DNA from: Psococerastis gibbosa
Lineage: Eukaryota > Arthropoda > Insecta > Psocodea > Psocidae
Length of the DNA stretch: 64,000 nt
NCBI GenBank assembly: GCA_963971405.1
Contig: OZ020490.1
Span: 20,733,464 to 20,797,463 of the forward strand
Reading direction: 5' to 3'
Part shown: piece by piece, positions 33,954 through 43,397 of the stretch
Layout of the letters: every line of letters starts with the position of its first letter
How positions within the stretch are numbered: position 1 is the first letter of the stretch
Position numbers and translations under genes: made by a program
Notes under the pieces: model-generated
What the model was told of the DNA's origin: nothing
The model's database searches: none
What the model saw: the letters and a program-made list of their open reading frames with translations, nothing else

Positions 33954-35455
33954 AGCGATTTTACTGAGTACATTAACAAAGCATTACATTCAAATAAGCA
34001 AGTATTCGTCTTGTTTGTAGATTTTTCGAAGGCCTTTGACGTCCTTCCCCATAATAACATAATTACAAGCTTAAGTGAAATAGGAGTGAAGGGGATTGAA
34101 CTTGAATGGTTTCAAGATTATTTAAGAAATAGAAAAGCGACGGTGCGCCTGAATGAAAAAACTGGAAAACTGAAAGCTTGGGAGTCCGGTGTGGCCCAGG
34201 GTAGTAAAATCGGACCCCTATTGTATATACTTACAACCAACTCAATACCAAAACTTCTAGGAGCAGAATTATTTATGTTTGCTGATGACATTGCCATAGT
34301 AATAGTAAATGACAGCGCAGAAGAAGCATCAAAAGAAATGAACAAAATAATAAGAAAACTACAGAAACTAACACACGATGTGGGTGTCACGATAAACTGC
34401 AATAAAACAAAAATTGTTCACATGCGAAACAGGGGACCGGTTTATAAGAGGAAAAAATTTATTTTCCACACTCATCACTGTTTTCACCAAACAAACTCAA
34501 AAAACTGTGACTGTGTAGAAGAAATAGAGATTAAGGAGGAGCATAAATACCTTGGGTTAATATTGGACAGTAGACTAACATGGCAGAATCAAATTGATTG
34601 TATATACAAAAAAATGAGGTCCGGGTGTTGTGCCATACAAAAATTAAAATATTGCCTTCCGCTAAAAACCCTAAAAATGATTTACCATGCACTAATAGAA
34701 TCGGTATTAAATTATGGAATACAAACTTGGGGGAGAGATAACAACAGCTATTTCACAAAAATACAAAAAATGCAAAATAAAATAGTAAAAAACATGCTAT
34801 CTAATAAATTAAACAAAAAATTTAAAAATATAGACGAAAAATACAGATTTCTAGATATACTACCAATAGGAAAACTGTACAAATATCTTATAATAAAGAA
34901 TAACTATTTTATGTATTTAAGCAAAATTGTTGGAAACACACAGAATAAGAGGCAACTGAGAAACGTAGACACATTGAGACAAAATATTCCTATAACACAT
35001 AATAAGTACGGCAGACGCCTCAATGAAACAGTTTTACCAGAGATATTTAACAAATTGCCACTTAAACTAAAAGAATTGAACAAAATAGGGAAAATAAAAA
35101 AAGAATTAAAAAAATACTTAATTTTAAATACAGACTATTAGCCATTTCATTATACATATAATTTTACATCAATATATAATAATATATAATAGTATAAATA
35201 ATAAATGTATATAAATACATCCTTCAGAGTTCAGAAGGATCTCACTCATTGCAGAAAGCTAGAGTGAGTACTATATAATGGTTTATTATTATTAATTATT
35301 ATTAATTATATTTATATCTTGCAGAGCCACTGCACTATGATCGCTCGATAAGCGGAAGCTTGAGCGTGATAATGCTGATTAATAACAAATTGTTGTTCTC
35401 AATATATGCACCTTGTCCGGGGTTACCGGTCAAGGAAAAAAGTGAAGTGAAGTAA
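33954..35455 (+). mobile_element. 5'-truncated LINE (Jockey/CR1-L2-like) with open reverse transcriptase frame
   Basis: The frame open from 33906 to the stop at 35139-35141 encodes 411 codons, of which about 395 are LINE. Motifs in order: VFVLFVDFSKAFDVLPH (RT domain, catalytic Asp), ESGVAQGSKIGPLLY, FMFADDIAIVI (catalytic FADD box), HKYLGLILDSRLTWQNQI, and a thumb-like LIESVLNYGIQTWG segment. The C-terminus is Lys-rich. The endonuclease, ORF1 and the N-terminal RT fingers are missing, so it cannot be autonomous despite the intact frame. The 3' region (35142-35455) carries ATT-rich sequence and CTTGTCCGGGGTTACCGGTC, ending in AAGTGAAGTGAAG. The lack of stops over 1.2 kb suggests a recent insertion. 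The clade is inferred from motif style. Confidence 0.88.
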
Positions 35456-35850
35456 GATTAAACAAAGTACTCATACCAAAGATACTAAATGAACTTCCTC
35501 CAGAAATGAAAAAAATTAAACAGATGGGTGAGTTAAAAGGGGGATAAAAAAATGGTTGGTCAATGGGAGGGAATAATAATAAAAGCAGACTATTAACATA
35601 AAAAATTAAATAAATAAGTAAATAAAAAAACAGTATAAATAAATAATTATAAAAATTATTATTTTAAAATAAGAAAAAATAATGATAATATCTTGTTTTG
35701 CAGCACTGTATAAGTCCTTTGTCCCAATCAAGCTTTAGCTTGGGGATGAGGTATGGTATCATTATGTCTATTGTATTTTGTAGATATATGCTCCTTGGCC
35801 AGGGGATACTGGGCAAGGAAAAGAAAAAAAGAAAGAAAGATTATTGTGAA
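35456..35850 (+). pseudogene. 3' end of a second, related LINE
   Basis: The first about 80 bp encode KILNELPPEMKKIKQMGELK, which aligns with the last residues of the preceding LINE protein, followed by its GACTATTAA-like end. The non-coding tail contains CTTGGCCAGGGGATACTGGG and AAGGAAAAGAAAAAAAG, parallel to the tail of the upstream copy. It is a short 5'-truncated copy in the same orientation, directly abutting it. Confidence 0.8.
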
Positions 35851-36127
35851 GAAACAGCTAAGGTTTTATTTCTCCAACTTAGGCTACAGAGCTAACATTC
35901 TGAAGAGCATGTCGTTTCGTTCAGTAATTATACAAAGTTGCATTTTAGTTTATATTTAAAAAAAAAAATGAGTTAAATAGTAAAATAAATTAGGCCTAGT
36001 CTTAATTTTTTAGTAATTTTGCAGATTGTAAATATAAGGAACAAATTATATACATTTGTGGAAAATGTATCCCCTTATTATAAAAACTTGTTATACGAAA
36101 CCAAAAAAGGCGACTGAATTGAAGTAC
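35851..36127. other. No gene recognised
   Basis: AT-rich, non-coding. Confidence 0.4.
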
Positions 36128-36429
36128 CAGTTATAAGTCGGGGGGGGGGGGGGGGGGGCGGGGGCACGGTCCAACTTGCCAGTTCCCCCCCCCCGCTCCT
36201 TTTGGGGGGCAAAGCCTCCGAGACCCCCGGTCCCCTTTGCAGCAATATGAATATAAGCATTCCTTTGTTAGCTTTGTAAAATCTGCAGTTATACTTGACT
36301 ATACTATTACTAGTACTATGTACTATTTTGCTCTTATATTTTCAATTTTTATCTTTTTATCCTGCCTGATGACGTCATAAGGTCTACTTAGTTTTGCCCC
36401 CGCCATCGTTCTAAAACTTTACGCCTCTG
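36128..36429. mobile_element. hAT-like poly-G MITE, family CAGRGGCGT, copy 1
   Basis: Homologous to 58441-58750 over almost its full length: GCACGGTCCAACT, CCGCTCCTTTTGGGGGGCA, GCATTCCTTTGTTAGCTTTG, GATGACGTCATAAGGTCTAC and ATCGTTCTAAAACTTTACGCC. Right end TTTACGCCTCTG. The left end is degraded and carries a G run of about 18. No clean target duplication. Confidence 0.75.
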
Positions 36430-36966
36430 TAAGTCTAGCAACAATCATGAGATAGGTGGGATAAGCCACATGTTAATTTTTGTAAACATGTTTTTACTCC
36501 TAGACTACCTATTTCATTCTTATTATATAACACAATTATTCACACTTCATTCAAATTCATGCCATTTTAACTTAATATATGAATGAAATTTAATTTTAAA
36601 AAACTTGAGAAAGTACCACACGAAAAAAAACCATTATGAGACAACACATGTTCCGCCATTAGCGTCTCGCCTAAGAAAAAAGAGCATATTCTTCATGCTG
36701 GTAGTTACAGCGTCTGTTAATTCATTAAATAGTTTTTAATAATACTGTGAGAGCTGGAAAAATTAATTTTGACAATAAAAAATATTGTTTAGAACCAAGA
36801 GCGGCTCTTTGTATAATCAGACTTTTAGAGTAATCGTATACGCCGTTACACATATTTTTTTTCGTTCGGACACCTTCTGCTTCTTATTGTTCCTCTTTCA
36901 TTGGCATTTTCGTATTTGGTTTGGTGAGAGGGAAAGAACCTTGTTGAGGTAGAAGGTGGTCAGGTA
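36430..36966. other. No gene recognised
   Basis: AT-rich, non-coding. Confidence 0.4.
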
Positions 36967-37450
36967 CAGTGGCGTAGCCAGAACGTTTTTTTGGGGGGGG
37001 GGGTCGGTTTGTCATGCAACATCAATATGCAACAGCTTGCCCACTTACGAGTACCATGGACCTGTTGGGCAGCGATAGGTTTTCAAAGGGGGCGGTATTT
37101 CACTTGCCCCCCCCCAATTTTTTTTAAATTGTAGAAAAAGAGGAAAGCCGTTCTCATGGACGTACGTAGCTTCTAATTAGAGGATACGATCTTAATATCC
37201 CCTGCGCAGGCACCCGAGGGTTTGGGACGCCGAAGGGCGGGTCGGGTTCTCCCCGAGGAATGTTTTTGAAAAAAATTGATTTGAAATTGGGGAATTTTAC
37301 GCATTTTGATAGGAATAACGTTTAGATTTTACAGTCGACGAATATTACCGGTACAGCTAACAAGGGACCCCCGGGTCTCCCCGGGGAATATTTTTGTAAA
37401 AATAGGCCTGAAATAGTGGGGTTTTACGCATTTTGTCGGCATTTTTTTTT
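36967..37450. repeat. CAGTGGCGTA-ended element with GC-rich tandem units (T units)
   Basis: The left end CAGTGGCGTAGCC is followed by a G run. From about 37195 come T units with GGACCCCCGGGTCTCCCCGG, AATATTTTTGTAAAAATAGG and GGGGTTTTACGCATTTTG. The same architecture recurs at 43651-44600. No right end is identified. A further unit lies at 37830-37905. Confidence 0.65.
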
Positions 37451-37621
37451 TTTTTTTGATTTTGCAGACGGGAACCTGAAATTGATGGAATTAAAAAAAA
37501 AAACATCTGAAAAATTCGCTATTTTGCTTTTATCGGTAAGCGAATGTCCCATATCTCCTGTATACAATATAGAACTCTAGTAACGCCAATAGTGGGCATT
37601 GTATAAAGGAAAGTAAAGTAT

Positions 37622-37745
37622 AAAAAGCCCAGCAATGGCAATAAGGCGCCCATTAGGGTCCAGCAGAACATATTTGATTAAATATCGAGGCTCGAATCTC
37701 GACCTCCTACTTCTTAGTCTAGTTCTCTACCAACTATAGTATATT
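37622..37745 (-). mobile_element. tRNA-derived SINE fragment
   Basis: On the minus strand: A-box-like TAGTTGGTAGAGA, an anticodon-arm-like CTAGACTAAGAAGTAG, then B-box-like GAGATTCGAGCCTCG. The acceptor stem does not pair, so this is a SINE head and not a tRNA gene. Confidence 0.6.
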
Positions 37746-38008
37746 CCGAATAACCCTAATAACCATTTCCAATTATGCAAGTTCTTTTTTATATAAAATG
37801 TTAATCGCATACAAACAATTGTTTAATTTACAGTCGACGAATAATACCGGTACAGCTAACAAGGGACCCCCGGGTTTCCCCGGGGAATATTTTTGTAAAA
37901 ATAGGCCTGACATAATATATATATATAGGAACAGTATACCACCCTATACCTTAATATCCAGACCATTCTCCATATTGACATGTGACAAGTGACAACATCC
38001 AAAACATC

Positions 38009-38208
38009 CAAGGACAGTTTTATCCGGATGGGGGTTAGGGGGGTCATGACCCCCCCCCCCCCTCATTAAATGAGCAAATTCATAGTAAATTCATTAGATA
38101 GCTAGTTTAAAAAAACTCAACTTTTCAACAAAAAATTTACCTTTTAAACTTACAAAAAACTTGTGACCCCCCCCCCCCCCTAAATTTCGGCTGGATCCGC
38201 CCTTGCTT
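38009..38208. mobile_element. hAT-like poly-C MITE
   Basis: Ends CAAGGACAGTTTTATCCGG and GGCTGGATCCGCCCTTG are imperfect inverted repeats. C runs lie inside both ends (38048-38061 and 38166-38180), and the interior AAATTTACCTTTTAAACTTAC is shared with 51130-51286. No matching 8-mer flanks. Confidence 0.65.
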
Positions 38209-38222
38209 CAGGCACTCAGGCT

Positions 38223-38286
38223 GATTAAACCCGGATTTTCCCTAAAAATGGAAATTTCCCTCAAAGACGTCAAAGTGGAAACGCTG
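38223..38286. mobile_element. 64-bp internally deleted hAT derivative
   Basis: Right end AAAGTGGAAACGCTG and the adjoining TTTGAGGGAAA/TTAGGGAAAATCCGGGTTTA blocks (minus strand) equal the left 65 bp of the large hAT at 38634/41302. Flanks CTCAGGCT (38215-38222) and CTCAGGCA (38287-38294) match at 7 of 8. The other terminus is missing or mutated. Confidence 0.6.
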
Positions 38287-38633
38287 CTCAGGCAACAACC
38301 CTAAAGGCTAAAGTCATTGTTGAATATAAAGTGGCTAGAATGGCGAGTACATTAGAGCAACAGCTGTTTCTAAAGTTAGTGGAAGAATTTGTGTAAAAAG
38401 TAAAGACAAGAATATTTAACTGTTAATTTTAATTGTTAACAATTTATCATATTATAAAACATATACATATATTCAAATTAGGGATTCATAATTTATCAAT
38501 CCCACATTCCCACATTCCCACGAGATAGGGCTCTCTCTCGGCCCTCGGCCCTTGATATAAAATAAAAAAAATTATAAGGTTTAAACAAAGGAGCACCGAG
38601 CAGCTAGTCTTCCACTAGAAATTTGTGAACAAT
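38287..38633. other. No gene recognised; short ATG frame at 38341
   Basis: A frame MASTLEQQLFLKLVEEFV ends at a stop, with a GTAAAG donor-like word right after it. I cannot show an exon; see findings. Confidence 0.35.
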
Positions 38634-39071
38634 CAGCGTTTCCACTTTGAGGGAAATTTCCCTTTTTAGGGAAAATCCGGGTTTATTCACTGCACTAAAG
38701 GGAAATTGGAGGGAAAGGGGAATTTTGAGGGAAATTTGAGGGAAAAGTCAATGATTAAAATAAACTAGCTGAAAATGGAAAATGTTACAATATATAATAA
38801 AAACATAAAATTTGATAAATATGAATAAATAACGGTTTCAAATTTTAACGCGAATGTTATGAATTCTCAATTCTGATCCCACGACTGATGGCTAGGTGGG
38901 AATTTTAAAAACAGGAGTACATCAGTGCTTTGCTTATGATATGATGATTTGACTAGCCTAGTTGTAGCAGCACAACTACACGACAACACGAGGCAAAGGC
39001 ACAGGCACGTGTGGGGTCCTCCCCCCGAAATATTTGCAGCGTACACTAGATAGAATGGAGTTTTAAATATA

Positions 39072-39254
39072 CAGTAGAATCCGGTTATAATGATATCGAC
39101 GAAGGGAATTGACAAACATGGATGTCATACTCATACAAGACGTATAGTATACAATATACCTAGGTATATATAATGAAAACCAAACTATCTTCGTAATTCG
39201 TCATAATATGTCAATGTTCAATATAGACTGAGTCTTAATAAACGGATTCTATTG
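39072..39254. mobile_element. pogo/Tigger-like MITE inside hAT copy A
   Basis: Ends CAGTAGAATCCGGTTATAA and AACGGATTCTATTG, flanked by TA on both sides, as in pogo elements. The same MITE is at 41749-41934 in copy B, so it was present in the common ancestor of both hAT copies. Confidence 0.75.
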
Positions 39255-39463
39255 TATTGAGGTTACACCAATTTTAGAAAAACTCGTTGAAAGAGCGAGG
39301 GAAAATCATTGGCGTAAATAGGGGGGTCCTCCCCAAGATTTCTGGTGACAAATGGAGGCTAAAGGCGTAGTATCCACAATAACGAAAGGGAAATTAATTC
39401 TTGGTGTGCTTATTTCACCTGAAAGACTTAACAAAAATAAACACATTGACCAAGTACTTTCAC

Positions 39464-40293
39464 GCAGCCTGTCTTTTCCTGCTGTAACCATACCATTGGT
39501 CATGGCTTCATGGACACGGCAAAATCAAACCACATGAGAATTTTTCTCTGAATTAGGTATCCAAATTATGGCTAAATTCAGAAGCCCGTATTCTCTAACA
39601 TGATGCTTTACAGGGGCTATGAAATCCTGTCCCACTGCAGCAATGGAGATAGTACTGGACTTCCCACCCCTCCATGTTGCAGTGGAAACTTCAGCCGAAA
39701 GGGCATTATTAGGAGCGGGTTAAAAAGGAGTGGAAGGGCAGTTAAGAGAGACTCAGCCTCTCTGACTACGTCTGACCACTGCCTGGATATGCCAAGCGAT
39801 AGAATCCATCCAAAATACTGTTTTAGGAGGGAATTCGAAACTATATTAGGGACAAAGAAAGAATACTGCGAATCAGCAGGAATTCTCAATAGTCACACAA
39901 TCAAGTGGTTTACTGATGGCTCTAAGCTAGGACGTACAAAACCAAGAACAGGCCTTGGCGTCTTTGGTCTTAGGGTTATATATCTGAAGTCTCTTGGGGA
40001 TACAACTACAGTCTTGCAGATTCTGCAATGAAGGAGTGGAGGACCCCAAGCACATCCTCCTTCACTGCGATGCAATCGCACGAAGAAGAGCAGCATGCTT
40101 GGGAAGCTTGCAGTTACATGTAAAAGACCTACCACTTCTATATCCCCTCAAGATCCTGGTTCTCCTGAGGGAGATAGTTCTCGAGGAAGAGATGTAGAAG
40201 TGATGTAGATACTTTGTTGTAGGGGCACAATAGGCCAAATAGGCTTAAGTGCACACAGGTAACACCTGTACCCCAATTTAAAAAAAAAAAAAA
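39464..40293 (+). mobile_element. 5'-truncated RNase H-type LINE with 12-bp target duplication and poly(A)
   Basis: Flanked by AAGTACTTTCAC at 39452-39463 and 40294-40305. The uninterrupted sequence survives in hAT copy B at about 42140. Coding remnants in order: IVLDFPPLHVAVETSAERAL (I/R1-type domain before RNase H), WFTDGSK (RNase H active-site region), then CRFCNEGVEDPKHILLHC (CCHC finger). Several stops and frame changes occur and part of RNase H is deleted. The 3' UTR ends in a run of about 15 A. It is a typical dead-on-arrival insertion that occurred after the duplication giving copies A and B. Confidence 0.9.
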
Positions 40294-40339
40294 AAGTACT
40301 TTCACAAAAAAAGCTTAAAACCCCAATACTTCAGACCTA

Positions 40340-40690
40340 TTTTTTCAGAATTTTTCTCCGGGGAGACCCCCGGGCCCCCCACAGTGATAGGTTTATTTGT
40401 CGGTAAAATCTCAACTGTACTGCTTGCAAAATGCGTAAAACCTCACGAATTTGGGCCTATTTATAAATTTTTTCCCCTTTCTCCAGGTTATAACATGCGC
40501 AAATACCTCACTGCTTTGGGACCATTTATCAATTTTTTCTCCGGGGAGACCCCCGGACCCCCTTTCTTCCCCAGTGTATAATATGCGTAAAACCTTACTT
40601 ACTAATTTGGGCATATTAATTTTCAATTTTTTTTCTCCGGGGGAGACCCCCGGGCCCCCCTGCATCCAGGGTATGACATGTGTATTGGCC
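40340..40690. repeat. Array of GC-rich T units in hAT copy A
   Basis: About four units of roughly 85-100 bp, each with TTTTCTCCGGGGAGACCCCC, GGGCCCCCC and ATGCGTAAAACCTCAC. The unit contains the palindrome-like CCCGGGGGTCTCC(CC)GG. Confidence 0.85.
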
Positions 40691-41748
40691 ACTTATACCC
40701 TACTTGAAAGATGAATGTATAGGTTCCAATTTTAGGCAAAATTCTCCCGCATCGTCCGAGATAAATACCAAAATCCGCGTCTGGTACCACCATTCAAAAC
40801 AGGTTCAGCAATTTGGCCGTATATATGTATATAGTAGAATGAGACGACTAGGCGTTCCAGAAACAAAAGTTTATTTTTTTTTTTTACTGAACTTGAATAG
40901 TTTAATGTAGGCTATATAACGTATTTCATACTCATTAAAAATATATATATATATATAAAGAACCGGTCCGAGTTTACTCGAACATGCTTTCCAATTTATC
41001 AAAATTAGTAGGCCTAGATAGAGAAAATGAGTAAGATTTTCCTATGGTTAAATTTCCGATATCTCGGGGGGGGGGGGGGGTGTCCACCTGACGTCACTCG
41101 TGGTGAGGTAAATTCTAGATAGGTCAGACCAACACATTACTACACAGCAATACTGGCAGGGCACGCAATGCATTTGAGCGTGAATTTTCTATCATTTTTT
41201 CAAAAACATTTTTTTGTACAAAACCAAATACTTTTTTGGAAAAGCAACCTGTCCAATTTCTTTACTCAATTTAACACCTAAAACATACCTGAAGGTAGAA
41301 ACAGCGTTTCCACTTTGAGGGAAATTTCCCTTTTTAGGGAAAATCCGGGTTTATTCACTGCACTAAAGGGAAATTGGAGGGAAAAGGGAATTTTGAGGGA
41401 AATTTGAGGGAAAACTGGTGGACAAGCCAATGATTAAAATCAACTAGCTGAAAATGGAAAAAGTTACAATATATAATAAAAACACATAAAATTTGATAAA
41501 TATGAATAAATAACGGTTTCAAATTTTAGCGCGAATGTTATGAATTCTTAATTCTGATGCCACTACTGATGGCTTGGTGGGAATTTTAAAAACAGGAGTG
41601 CATCAGTGCTTTGCTTAGATATGATGATTTGTGTAGTTGTAGCAGCACAACTACACGACAACACGAGGTAAAGGCACAGGCACGTGTTTTGGGTCCTCCC
41701 CCGGAAATATTTGCAGCGCACACTAGATAGAATGGAGTTTTAAATATA

Positions 41749-41934
41749 CAGTAGAATCCGGTTATAATGACATCGAAGGGAATTGACAAACATGGATGTC
41801 ATACTCATACAAGACGTATAGTATACAATATACCTAGGTATATATAATGAAAACCAAACTATCTTCGTAATTCGTCATAATAGGCGGTTGGTCAATGTTC
41901 AATATAGACTGAGTCTTAATATTTACTTCTACTG
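41749..41934. mobile_element. pogo/Tigger-like MITE inside hAT copy B
   Basis: Left end CAGTAGAATCCGGTTATAA, right end TACTTCTACTG, TA on both sides. Allelic to 39072-39254. Confidence 0.72.
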
Positions 41935-42189
41935 TATTGAGGTTACACCAATTTTAGGTAAACTCGTTGAAAGAGCGATGGAAAATCATTGGCGTAAATA
42001 TAGGGGGTCCTCCCCAGGATTTCTGGTGACAAATGGAGGCTAAAGGCGTAGTATCCCCAATAACGAAAGGGAAATTAATTCTTGGTGTGCTTATTTCACC
42101 TGAAAGACTTAACAAAAATAAACATATTGGCCAAGTACTTTCACAAAAAAAAATATTACTCAAATAGCTTAAAACCCCAATACTTCAGA

Positions 42190-42560
42190 CCTATTTTTTC
42201 AGAACTTTTCTCCGGGGAGACCCCCGGGCCCCCCACAGTGATAGGTTTATTTGTCGGTAAAATCTCAACTGTACTGCTTGCAAAATGCGTAAAACCTCAG
42301 GAATTTGGGCCTATTTATAAGACTTTTTCCACCAGGGGAGACCCCCGGACCCCCCCCCCTTTTCCAGGGTATAACATGCGCAAAAACCTCACTGATTTGG
42401 GACCATTTATCAATTTTTTCTCCGGGGAGACCCCCGGACCCCCTTTCCTCCAGTGTATAATATGCGTAAAACCTCACTAATTTGGGCCTATTAATTATCA
42501 GTTTTTTCTCCGGGGGAGACCCCCGGGCCCCCATGCCTCCAGGGTATAACATGTGTATTG
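42190..42560. repeat. Array of GC-rich T units in hAT copy B
   Basis: Same unit and arrangement as 40340-40690 in copy A, with small indels between the copies. Confidence 0.85.
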
Positions 42561-43397
42561 GTCACTTATACCCTACTTGAAAGATAAATGTATGGGCCGC
42601 GTCTGGTACCACCATTCAAAGCAGGTTCAGCAATTTGGCCGTCATGCATATTATATAGTAGAATAAGACGACTAGGTCACTGGGCGTTCCAGAAACAAAA
42701 GTTTACTTTTTATTTTTTTTGTTTTGCTGATCTTAGTTTAATTTGTATAACGTATTTCATACTCATTAAGAAACAATAAAATTTAGATAATAAAAAAGTC
42801 ATATATTTTGATAGGCAGTCAGTCCCCCCCCAGAAATTTTGAAAATATAGGAATATTAGCGAATTGGGCGAGCGAGGGAAAAGAGGGAAATTTTAAGTTC
42901 CCGCTGAGGGAAATGTGATAAATCGCAAGTGGAAACGCTGGGTAGAAATCATCGATAGAAAGGTGTCGCAGAAAAATTATTTTTTAGTCATTTTTCATTA
43001 AAATTTAGTCATTTTTATTTTTTTACCCCCAGAAGCAAACTATCAAGGGGCAAGCGACCCCCCGCATTTTATCAACATTAACAACAACTACAATATATGT
43101 GAATTTAAAAGAAATCGTTGGAGCCGTTTTTGGGAAATAATTTTTTTAGACGTTTTTTGAAAATAAAACCCCCCCAAATTGAGTTAGCCCAAAATAAAAA
43201 AAAAATGGTCCCGAGGTATGATTTTTGTGAACCTACATGCCGAATTTCATCAAAATAGACCGAGTAGTTTGCCCGGAAATCGACGCACAGACAGACAGAC
43301 AGACAGACATTTCGTAAAAACCACTTTTTTGGGCTCCAGGGACCTTAAAAGTGAACAATCTCAATTCTCATCAGGGATTATTTGTTGATTGGACACC

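Larger units (their letters stand above)
38634..40957 (+). mobile_element. Large non-autonomous hAT element, copy A (3' end lost, LINE inside)
   Basis: Left end CAGCGTTTCCACTTTGAGGG. It aligns with 41302-42940 from end to end except for the LINE at 39464-40293 and loss of the last about 190 bp at a (TA)n tract (40941-40957), where family-H copy H3 begins. It contains a pogo-like MITE and an array of about four GC-rich T units (40340-40690). No transposase is encoded. Confidence 0.85.
41302..42940 (+). mobile_element. Large non-autonomous hAT element, copy B (complete, 1,639 bp)
   Basis: Ends CAGCGTTTCCACTT and AAGTGGAAACGCTG are perfect inverted repeats. Flanks GGTAGAAA at 41294-41301 and 42941-42948 are a perfect 8-bp duplication, and the insertion is inside H3. 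Contains a pogo-like MITE (41749-41934) and T units (42190-42560). No transposase frame exists, so mobilisation would need an hAT transposase from elsewhere. Confidence 0.95.
40958..43352 (-). mobile_element. Helentron/DINE-like family H, copy H3, split by hAT copy B
   Basis: Left part 40958-41301 begins AAGAACCGGTCCGAG and TTTACTCGAACATGC and includes a G run. Right part 42941-43352 continues with the AAATCATCGATAGAAAGGTG block and the GACAGACAGACAG microsatellite, but is truncated before the TTGGAAAGCA terminus. The two parts join exactly over the 8-bp hAT duplication. Confidence 0.92.

Noticed and set aside
33773..34060. Minus-strand frame with an Ile run
   Set aside because: Generated by the ATT microsatellite and antisense to the LINE reverse transcriptase.
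42082..42552. Overlapping 132- and 95-codon frames
   Set aside because: Produced by GC-rich tandem T units inside the hAT element; the peptides are repeats of the unit on each strand.
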